Assembly: GCF_000325705.1 (NCBI RefSeq)
Contig: NC_019904.1
Span: forward strand, 2,041,001 to 2,105,000
Direction of reading: 5' to 3'
DNA: 64,000 nt
From: Echinicola vietnamensis DSM 17526
GTDB lineage: Bacteria; Bacteroidota; Bacteroidia; Cytophagales; Cyclobacteriaceae
Each line of letters begins with the position of its first letter. Position 1 is the stretch's first letter. The position numbers and the translations under genes were made by a program. Shown one piece after another: positions 57,929-64,000 of this stretch. The notes under the pieces are model-generated. The model ran no database searches. It was given only the letters and a program-made list of their open reading frames with translations, and was not told the origin of the DNA.

Positions 57929-58372
57929 TTACCAATTTGGATGGTTTTTCATCCAATGGTCCAGTGAAAATTTTCCTGATCCATAAACCAGAAACACCAC
58001 CAATAAGATCAATACAATCAAGGATAATTCAAACTCTAGGTTGTTTGCTGCAGAAAGGAACCCTTGGTTGATATTAATAAAGAAAACCGCCCCCAGTAAT
58101 ATGGGGATCTGGAATATAATCGCAAAGCGTGTCAGTAGGCCAACGGCAATCATAAAGCCTCCTACCAAATGAGCAAAGGCCACGTAATGTGCCAAGGCAA
58201 GGTTAAAGAACTGTAGATCGCTATTGCTCATCATTTCCATCAAGGCATTTGTGTTGGCAATAAACAAGATGCCCTTGTACAAGATAAATAAACCCAGTGC
58301 CATTCTAATGAAATCTATCCACTTAGGATGGTGGGTGTCTGCCCATAGTTCGATTTTTGAAATAGTTTCCAT
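57929..58372 (-). CDS. DoxX-family membrane protein
   Basis: The 147-residue protein has four hydrophobic segments (about 20-38, 55-77, 83-103 and 114-132). It carries the DoxX-type start IRMALGLFILYKGILFI and AHLVGGFMIAVGLLTRFAII. DoxX proteins are small inner membrane proteins of mixed function, some linked to redox balance. It is a single gene, bounded on the left by the R1 repeat. Confidence 0.85.
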   Translation of the reverse strand: METISKIELWADTHHPKWIDFIRMALGLFILYKGILFIANTNALMEMMSNSDLQFFNLALAHYVAFAHLVGGFMIAVGLLTRFAIIFQIPILLGAVFFININQGFLSAANNLEFELSLIVLILLVVFLVYGSGKFSLDHWMKNHPNW

Positions 58373-58458
58373 GTCATTTTGGGTTTTGTTTAGCAGTAAT
58401 ATACAAATAAATAAGCTTATTTATTTGATTTTCACGGCTTTAATAAAGAGGCTTGTCC

Positions 58459-60126
58459 TTATTTTACCCAACGCTTCCGTTTAGGATTGGATTCTCCTGC
58501 AATCAGAAGATACTCCAAGTAGTAATTTGTCGTAGAGGCTTCCAGGGCAGGGGTTAGTTTTCTTCCAAAGCGATCAATCTCTAGCTGTAACGGTTCGTTT
58601 TCTAGGGGCAGTGCTGGGGAAAAGCTTTGGTGGTTGATGGTGATGATTTTGTCTCCTTGCATGAGAAGCTTATAGGCAGGGCTATCAGGATGAACTTTTG
58701 AAATCGTTCCGTCAGAAAGGGCCTGTATCCCCCAGTTGGCAGCAAGGACTTGTGTATGGGGAATGGTTTTGATGCTGATGTTGACAGATTCCATTTGTTC
58801 ACACAATAGAGGGAATATGTCGTGGTTTTCCTGGACATACTTTTCGAAAAATTGTTGGATCACTTGATCGTTTCCGTAACACGCGGCTATGACCTGAGTG
58901 AAATCCTGCATGGTATATCCTTTTTGGGGTTTGCCAAATCGTTCCCACATTATTTTCATGACTTGGTGCAGGCTACTTCCTTGGTCCAATAGCATGAGGT
59001 CCAGAATGGTGGAGATTAATGCCCCACGGTTATAAATACTGACTTTCCTTTCGGGAATTCCTGCTTTGTAGCCATCCAGCCACAGGTCCCAACTGGAAGC
59101 GGATATAGCCTGATTTTGCCATCCAAAGGAGCCAAACTCCCGGGCAAGTTGTTTCTGCATATTATCCAAAAAGGTACTTAGGCTGAAATAGCCTGATTTT
59201 AGTAAAAATAAATCTCCCATATAAGTCGTCACTCCTTCCGCAACGATTCCTGTATCAAAATACACCTCTTTTGAAAAATCATAAGGCAGCAGTGGTTTTG
59301 GTCTGATGCGGCAAACATTCCAGAAGTGATAGAGTTCGTGACAGCTTACACCAAAGAATTCATCCATTTCACTTTTTTCCTTTAGTGAATCAGCTGGACC
59401 AAAAGTAATTACTGTGGAAAACTGATGCTCTACTCCATGGTAATGTTTGTAAGGTAGAAGCTGATATAAAAAGTGGTAATCTTCGGCAGGGAATTCCCCA
59501 AAGGCATCGACCTGTTTTTCGGTAAATGCTTCAAATTGACGAATGAGTTGAGGCACGTCGAAATGGATTTCGCCTTGAAACCATAAATGAAAATTGCTGC
59601 GTTTTACCTGATAGCTGTAGTGTTTTAGGCTTGCGGATGCCATCAAGGGGCTATCCACGAGGTGTTGATAATCGGTGGCTTGATATAGATGTTTCCCTTT
59701 CTTGGGCAGTGCTGTAGCTACTTCGAAACCCTCAGGAAGGTTGAGCTGGACCTTCACCGGTGCGTTCTCGAAGTCTTTTACTGCAAAGCAGCAATTGATA
59801 AAATTTATGTAGAGCTGTTCATCATCAGACCAGCTTCCTCCAGCATCCATTTGTGCCGCATGGAATTCATAGGATATGCGATACCGTCCAGCCTGTACAG
59901 ATTTAAACGTCCACAGATCTTTGGTTTCCTTTTGCCAGTGGATGGTCTCCGTGCCATGATTTACCTGAAATGCTCGGATTTTTTGGGCATAATTGGTGAT
60001 TTCGTACCGTCCAGGTCTCCATGACGGAAGCTGAAGGGAATAGGTGGTGTTGCTTTCACAGTCAAAAGAAAGTTCAATTTGTACAAATTGATTGACAGGA
60101 TTGTTTCTATATATCAGGTATTCCAT
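58459..60126 (-). CDS. M61 family metallopeptidase (glycyl aminopeptidase type)
   Basis: This 555-residue enzyme has the zinc motif HELYHFWN (HExxH, near residue 258) with a downstream glutamate in FDTGIVAEGVTTYMGD, as in M61 peptidases. The N-terminal beta part (LIYRNNPVNQFVQIELSFD) comes before it, and a shortened PDZ-like end (NWGIQALSDGTISKVHPDSP) follows. There is no signal peptide, so it should act in the cytoplasm. It is transcribed divergently from rpmH. Confidence 0.92.
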   Translation of the reverse strand: MEYLIYRNNPVNQFVQIELSFDCESNTTYSLQLPSWRPGRYEITNYAQKIRAFQVNHGTETIHWQKETKDLWTFKSVQAGRYRISYEFHAAQMDAGGSWSDDEQLYINFINCCFAVKDFENAPVKVQLNLPEGFEVATALPKKGKHLYQATDYQHLVDSPLMASASLKHYSYQVKRSNFHLWFQGEIHFDVPQLIRQFEAFTEKQVDAFGEFPAEDYHFLYQLLPYKHYHGVEHQFSTVITFGPADSLKEKSEMDEFFGVSCHELYHFWNVCRIRPKPLLPYDFSKEVYFDTGIVAEGVTTYMGDLFLLKSGYFSLSTFLDNMQKQLAREFGSFGWQNQAISASSWDLWLDGYKAGIPERKVSIYNRGALISTILDLMLLDQGSSLHQVMKIMWERFGKPQKGYTMQDFTQVIAACYGNDQVIQQFFEKYVQENHDIFPLLCEQMESVNISIKTIPHTQVLAANWGIQALSDGTISKVHPDSPAYKLLMQGDKIITINHQSFSPALPLENEPLQLEIDRFGRKLTPALEASTTNYYLEYLLIAGESNPKRKRWVK

Positions 60127-60149
60127 TTACATTTGTGCTTTACAGTAAA

Positions 60150-60157
60150 CAAAAGTA
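60150..60157 (-). promoter_or_regulatory. Candidate -7 promoter element for the M61 gene
   Basis: The minus strand reads TACTTTTG, fitting TAnnTTTG, about 24 nt before the M61 start. It lies just left of the rpmH promoter, so the two divergent promoters nearly overlap. Confidence 0.5.
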
Positions 60158-60166
60158 AGCCACTGA

Positions 60167-60197
60167 TTTGTAAATAAAAAAAACGTGGCTATCTTTG
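60167..60197 (+). promoter_or_regulatory. Bacteroidota-type promoter for rpmH-rnpA
   Basis: TTTG at 60167-60170, a 19-nt spacer, and TATCTTTG at 60190-60197, followed by C, match the consensus exactly. The leader before rpmH would be about 135 nt, long for a ribosomal protein gene. Confidence 0.75.
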
Positions 60198-60336
60198 CAG
60201 TCCTTTTCAGGGTATACTGGAAACAAGGACAAATAAAAGCGGAAAAAATTCAAAACATAAATCGGTAAAAGAATAAGCGGCGATGGGTGTTCAGTCCCGT
60301 TAGGTTTTCTGTAACCGATATAAAATTTAAACGATC

Positions 60337-60495
60337 ATGAAAAGAACATTTCAACCTTCTCGCAGAAAAAGAAGAAATAAGCACGGATTTAGGGAAAGAA
60401 TGGCGTCACCTAACGGCAGAAGGGTGATCAGAGCAAGAAGATCAAAAGGTAGACATAAATTGTCCGTATCTTCTGAAAAGACGCTTAAGAAGTAA
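60337..60495 (+). CDS. rpmH: 50S ribosomal protein L34
   Basis: The 52-residue product [20 protein letters not shown], continuing [20 protein letters not shown], is an unmistakable L34. It lies 28 nt before rnpA, the usual pair. No dnaA or DnaA-box cluster is visible nearby, so there is no sign of the replication origin here. Its short length hides it from simple frame searches. Confidence 0.97.
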   Translation: MKRTFQPSRRKRRNKHGFRERMASPNGRRVIRARRSKGRHKLSVSSEKTLKK

Positions 60496-60523
60496 TTTAT
60501 TCGTTCCTTGTTGCCTTATCACT

Positions 60524-60922
60524 ATGGACTATAGGCTGCCAAAGAAGGAGAGATTACATTCTCAAAAGTTAATAAAGGAACTTTTTGACAAAGGTTCCTC
60601 TTTTTTTTTATATCCATTTAAGGTTATCTACCTCCCCTTGGAAGGGGAGGAGGAGGCCAATCAGGTACTTTTTTCTGTTTCCAAAAGGAAAATTAGAAAA
60701 GCCGTTCACAGAAATTACCTAAAAAGAAGGATGAAAGAGGCTTATCGGCTCAACAAATCAATCCTTATAAATGGTAAAAACAACAAAAAATTGATAGCTT
60801 TCGTATATGTAGCGCCTGGGCTGGAAGAATTTCACAAAATCCAGTCGAAGGTTCAGAAAGTATTAAATCGACTTGCAGACAGGCAAGGAGCAAACCGTAA
60901 TGATGATGAAGAAAAGAAGTAG
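60524..60922 (+). CDS. rnpA: Ribonuclease P protein component
   Basis: This 132-residue basic protein has the RNR signature KIRKAVHRNYLKRRMKEAYR (about 63-82) and the start RLPKKERLHSQKLIKELFDKG. With the RNA subunit it removes 5' leaders from tRNA precursors. The C-terminus is acidic and poly-charged (NRNDDEEKK) and overlaps the start of the next gene by 23 nt. Confidence 0.95.
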   Translation: MDYRLPKKERLHSQKLIKELFDKGSSFFLYPFKVIYLPLEGEEEANQVLFSVSKRKIRKAVHRNYLKRRMKEAYRLNKSILINGKNNKKLIAFVYVAPGLEEFHKIQSKVQKVLNRLADRQGANRNDDEEKK

Positions 60923-62570
60923 CCTAATAGCCATTTTTTTGGTGCTAATTGTTGGTGGGGGAGTGTTGGTTTCCTTTAAGGGAAAGAACGATAAGCTTTT
61001 TTTGATAGCGAAGAACCTTGATATTTTCGCTTCCTTGATCAGGGAGTTAGACTCTTATTATGTTGATGAAATTAAACCAGAGGAGCTGGTAACTGTTGGA
61101 ATCAATGCCATGTTGGAGGAGTTGGATCCATATACCACTTATATTCCAGAGGAGGAGTCTGAAGATTTTAGGACCATGACCACTGGAGAATATGGTGGGG
61201 TTGGAGCCATGATCGGCAATAGGCTTGGGAAGAACATGATATTAATGCCCTACAAAGGATTTCCGGCGGAATCTTCAGGGCTTAGAATTGGGGATGAACT
61301 CCTTCAGATAGACACCGTGAATGTGGTGGATCTAGTGACTTCTGAGATCTCCGAAATGCTGAAGGGACCGGCCAACACGCCAGTGGAGGTAATGGTGAAG
61401 AGGGGAGAGGATACGTTGTCATTTGATATTATGAGAAAAAAGATCGTGATCAATAACGTTCCCTATTATGGAATGGTAAATGATCACATAGGATTTATCA
61501 AACTGACTGATTTCACGACCAATGCGGGAGATGATGTAAGAAAAGCATTGGTGGAGTTGAAGGAGCAAGGTGCAGATCGACTTATTTTGGATTTGAGGGA
61601 CAATCCTGGCGGTATTTTGAAAGAAGCGGTAGATATCGTGAGTTTGTTTATGCCAAAAGGTAAAGAGGTGGTTAGTACCATTGGTAAGTTGGAAAATGTA
61701 AATGCAGAATATAAGACCAATCGCTCACCGGTCGATAAGCATATTCCACTGGCCATTTTGGTAAACGAGCGATCAGCTTCGGCATCTGAAATTGTTTCAG
61801 GAGCACTTCAGGACTATGATCGGGCAGTGTTGGTAGGGAGAAAAACCTTTGGAAAGGGGTTGGTGCAAAGTACCATTCCGCTTTCTTACAATGCACAGGT
61901 TAAAGTGACTACTGCCAAGTATTATATTCCTAGCGGTCGTTGTATACAGGAAATCGATTACAGCAAGCGAGGAAAGGATGGAAGGGCTGTAAGTGTAGCC
62001 GATTCGTTGCGTCATGAATTTAAGACAACGAATGGCCGGACCGTGTGGGATGGAGAAGGGATCATGCCTGATGAAGAAGTCGACGCAAGAACCTATGCGC
62101 CCATTACGTACAGTTTAGTGGCCAGAAGCTTGGTGTTTGAGTTTGCGAATGAATTTTATTACGAACATGACAGCATTTCTTCCCCGCGGACATTTGAAGT
62201 GGATGATGCGCTTTATGATGAATTCGTGAGTTGGCTGGAAGGAAAGGAATATGATTATGTGACCAGGGTGGAAAAAACGATTGAAGACCTGGAGGAATAT
62301 GCAAAAGAAGAAAAGTACTTCGAAGATATTAAGGGTGAGATTGATTCGCTGAAAAAAAGTGTCAGCCATAACAAGGAACAGGATTTGGTGACCTTCAAAG
62401 AAGAAATTAAGGAGGCGCTCGAGGATGAGATCATATCGAGGTATTATTACGAAGGAGGGGTAGTAGAAGCTTCCCTAGATCAAGATAAAGAAGTGGCCAA
62501 GGCAGTGGAGATTCTTTCTGATGAAGCACACTATCATCAAATGCTCCAGCCCGCAATGGCCAAGAAGTAA
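60900..62570 (+). CDS. S41 family C-terminal processing peptidase
   Basis: This 556-residue exported protease is counted from the ATG at 60900 because AAGGAG lies 9 nt before it; the frame extends nine codons further up. An N-terminal membrane segment (SSLIAIFLVLIVGGGVLVSF) anchors it. A PDZ domain follows (about 85-165, GAMIGNRLGKNMILMPYKGF), then the S41 core with catalytic serine in NERSASASEIVSGALQD and lysine in RKTFGKGLVQ. The C-terminal third is helical and acidic. It trims or degrades periplasmic proteins. It overlaps rnpA and ends at a terminator. Confidence 0.93.
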   Translation: MMMKKRSSLIAIFLVLIVGGGVLVSFKGKNDKLFLIAKNLDIFASLIRELDSYYVDEIKPEELVTVGINAMLEELDPYTTYIPEEESEDFRTMTTGEYGGVGAMIGNRLGKNMILMPYKGFPAESSGLRIGDELLQIDTVNVVDLVTSEISEMLKGPANTPVEVMVKRGEDTLSFDIMRKKIVINNVPYYGMVNDHIGFIKLTDFTTNAGDDVRKALVELKEQGADRLILDLRDNPGGILKEAVDIVSLFMPKGKEVVSTIGKLENVNAEYKTNRSPVDKHIPLAILVNERSASASEIVSGALQDYDRAVLVGRKTFGKGLVQSTIPLSYNAQVKVTTAKYYIPSGRCIQEIDYSKRGKDGRAVSVADSLRHEFKTTNGRTVWDGEGIMPDEEVDARTYAPITYSLVARSLVFEFANEFYYEHDSISSPRTFEVDDALYDEFVSWLEGKEYDYVTRVEKTIEDLEEYAKEEKYFEDIKGEIDSLKKSVSHNKEQDLVTFKEEIKEALEDEIISRYYYEGGVVEASLDQDKEVAKAVEILSDEAHYHQMLQPAMAKK

Positions 62571-62586
62571 TTTCCTCTCTGAGGTC

Positions 62587-62633
62587 AAAACTCCTTTCTG
62601 GATCCTTTTGGGGTTTGGGGAGGAGTTTTTTAA
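62587..62633 (+). terminator. Rho-independent terminator after the S41 peptidase
   Basis: AAAACTCCT pairs with AGGAGTTTT across a 25-nt G/T-rich loop and is followed by TT. Confidence 0.7.
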
Positions 62634-62699
62634 GTTTTGAATTCACTTCCGAAAATTGGAACAGTGGTCTTAGATGTATGATGAATTAATGATGCTTTC

Positions 62700-63389
62700 A
62701 TGACGTTGATTTTATCCATAGAAACGGCAGTTTCGGTATGTTCAGTGGCACTGCATAATGATGATGGCTTGGTGGGCTTGATGGAGCTTCGTCAAGAGAA
62801 TATTCATGCCCAAAAGCTTATGCCCTTGATAAAAGATCTGCTTGGGCAGGTAGGAGTGGGCAGTGGGGCGTTGGATGCCGTAGCTGTCTCAGAAGGTCCA
62901 GGTTCCTATACCGGTTTAAGGATTGGCGTTTCTACCGCTAAAGGAATCGCCTTCGCGCATCAGTTGCCCTTAATAGCCGTGGGCACATTAGATGCCTTGG
63001 CGCATCAGGTGGTTGATATGGTTGAGCCCGAATCGTTCATAGTGCCGCTGATAGACGCAAGGAGAATGGAAGTTTACAGCAAAGTTTTCGATGGTAAGCT
63101 GCAGGAAATAGAACCAATCACACCGGTTATTGTGGATGAAAAATCCTATGCAGCTTATTTGGAAAGCGGAAGGGTGTATTGCTGTGGTGATGCTGTCGGG
63201 AAGGTGGCAGAGGTAATCGATCATCCCAACGCCCGCTTTTTGAAAGTGTATAATTCAGCGGCAAGTGTAGGTGACTTGGCTTTGAAGAAGTTTCGTCAAA
63301 AAGATTTTGTCGATTTAGCTTACTTCGAACCGAACTACTTGAAGGAATTTAGGGTTCTTAAATCAAAGAAAAATCCATTAGCCTTATGA
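62700..63389 (+). CDS. tsaB: tRNA threonylcarbamoyladenosine synthesis protein TsaB
   Basis: This 229-residue protein starts LILSIETAVSVCSVALHNDD and carries SEGPGSYTGLRIGVSTAKGIA, the TsaB signature. It belongs to the ASKHA fold but is an inactive paralogue of TsaD. With TsaD and TsaE it makes t6A at position 37 of tRNAs that read ANN codons. It overlaps the DUF2480 gene by 4 nt, so they are coupled. Confidence 0.95.
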   Translation: MTLILSIETAVSVCSVALHNDDGLVGLMELRQENIHAQKLMPLIKDLLGQVGVGSGALDAVAVSEGPGSYTGLRIGVSTAKGIAFAHQLPLIAVGTLDALAHQVVDMVEPESFIVPLIDARRMEVYSKVFDGKLQEIEPITPVIVDEKSYAAYLESGRVYCCGDAVGKVAEVIDHPNARFLKVYNSAASVGDLALKKFRQKDFVDLAYFEPNYLKEFRVLKSKKNPLAL

Positions 63390-63895
63390 GTGAAATAGTG
63401 AACAGGGTAGCCAATAGTCCAATAGTGACAATAGACTTGGAGGAATATTATGGCCAAGGGACAGATCGTGTGTTGTTTGACCTGAAAGTGTTTTTGTTCC
63501 AAGAGCTCGTGTTGAAGGAGCGAGATTTTAGAAAGGCTTTAAAAGAGCTTGATTGGGAGCAATACCGTGGGAAGTTTGTAGCGGTAGATTGTACGGTGGA
63601 TGCGATTGTGCCGACCTGGGCATATATGTTGGTGGTGACCTACTTGGAAGGAGTGGCCAAGGATGTGGCAGTGGGCTCAGTAGAAGATCTGGAGCGGTAC
63701 CTATTCCAGAAAGCCCTTATGGCGATTGATCCTGCTACTTTCGAAGGTAGACCAGTAGTCATCAAAGGATGCAGTAAATTTCCTGTTCCCATTTTTGCAT
63801 ACGGAGAAGTGGTACGTTTACTGAAAGGAAAAGCGAAGTCTATTATGTATGGTGAGCCGTGTAGTACAGTGCCTGTGTACAAGCGGCCAAAGTAG
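63386..63895 (+). CDS. DUF2480 family protein
   Basis: This 169-residue protein starts MSEIVNRVANSPIVTIDLEEYY and includes VAVDCTVDAIVPTWAYMLV and VVIKGCSKFPVPIFAYGEVV, with conserved cysteines in DCTVD and KGCS. It matches DUF2480, a family limited to Bacteroidota, of unknown function. Cysteine and carboxylate positions suggest metal binding, but this is a guess. It overlaps tsaB by 4 nt and has no membrane segment. Confidence 0.88.
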   Translation: MSEIVNRVANSPIVTIDLEEYYGQGTDRVLFDLKVFLFQELVLKERDFRKALKELDWEQYRGKFVAVDCTVDAIVPTWAYMLVVTYLEGVAKDVAVGSVEDLERYLFQKALMAIDPATFEGRPVVIKGCSKFPVPIFAYGEVVRLLKGKAKSIMYGEPCSTVPVYKRPK

Positions 63896-63960
63896 TTGTT
63901 AAAATATTCCACTCAATAATAGCGAGTTGCGAAAAACCAATAGAAAAAATCAAGGGCCGG

Positions 63961-63992
63961 TTTGGTAATTTTAAGAAAGAGCTCTATGTTTG
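63961..63992 (+). promoter_or_regulatory. Bacteroidota-type promoter at the right edge
   Basis: TTTG at 63961-63964, a 20-nt spacer and TATGTTTG at 63985-63992, followed by C, match the consensus exactly. The gene it serves lies beyond the window. The ATG inside it (63986) is part of the promoter element. Confidence 0.7.
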
Positions 63993-64000
63993 CATTCCCA

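Noticed and set aside
60337..60922. Replication origin near rpmH-rnpA
   Set aside because: No dnaA gene and no cluster of DnaA boxes is visible; the pair is followed by a peptidase gene.
63986..64000. ATG at the right edge as the start of a new gene
   Set aside because: It lies inside a perfect -7 promoter element, so the real start should be further right.

Overview
The window comes from a Bacteroidota chromosome, most likely a Cytophagales member of the Cyclobacteriaceae (Echinicola/Algoriphagus-like). This rests on gene content: type B L31, a GlmU-like NTP_transf_4 protein, DUF2480, DUF1573, Wzi, paired M16 peptidases, an M61 peptidase, a short ATP synthase epsilon, and 6-bladed propeller lipoproteins. 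It also rests on several promoters of the Bacteroidota type (TTTG, about 20 nt, TAnnTTTG). The genus is inferred; no rRNA or tRNA gene was seen.

Layout. 1-1.4 kb: ECF sigma factor, a membrane protein placed like an anti-sigma factor, and a cut-off secreted protein. 1.6-8.7 kb: a trans-sulfuration PLP enzyme, ComM/YifB ATPase, an MsbA-like exporter with a small membrane protein, and a Wzi-type barrel. 8.9-15.7 kb: L31, then a tight seven-gene run (GlmU-like, holB, a retropepsin-like protein, rimK, hemC, cyclophilin lipoprotein, RfbD-like reductase). 15.9-22.6 kb: alanine/sodium symporter, porin, HMA-AraC regulator, fused alpha/beta 2-oxoacid dehydrogenase E1, MOSC protein. 23-33 kb: dnaK, a divergent GroES-like protein, an ABC exporter, leucine dehydrogenase, and nusB-ytxH-DUF1573-yajC-ybbR-coaE. 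33-36 kb: NlpC/P60 lipoprotein and atpD-atpC. 36-41 kb: glpD-glpK-glpF plus a propeller lipoprotein. 42-47.8 kb: a barrel protein, nrdB-nrdA, and rplU-rpmA. 48-53 kb: an accessory-looking export cassette. 53.6-60.1 kb: two M16 peptidases with a domain paralogue, DoxX, M61 peptidase. 60.3-64 kb: rpmH-rnpA-S41 peptidase, tsaB, DUF2480.

The most unusual locus is 48.3-52.0 kb. An HlyD-type adaptor and a C39-peptidase ABC transporter are followed 13 nt later by a 110-residue helix-turn-helix protein. Its C-terminus carries a double-glycine leader pattern (I-12, E-8, I-4, GG) and then a 20-residue Trp/Pro-rich tail. This looks like a DNA-binding protein fused to an exported peptide, or a regulator that the transporter's own peptidase can cut. 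Remnants of one composite repeat lie on both sides in the same orientation. Two similar short units ending in terminators lie downstream and may be small RNAs.

Dispersed non-coding repeats (here R1, R2, R3) occur at 18.3-18.7, 25.2, 41.4-41.8, 47.9-48.1, 52.6-52.9 and 57.8 kb. They fill most of the long gene-free gaps. All family assignments come from reading the sequence; no database search was run.
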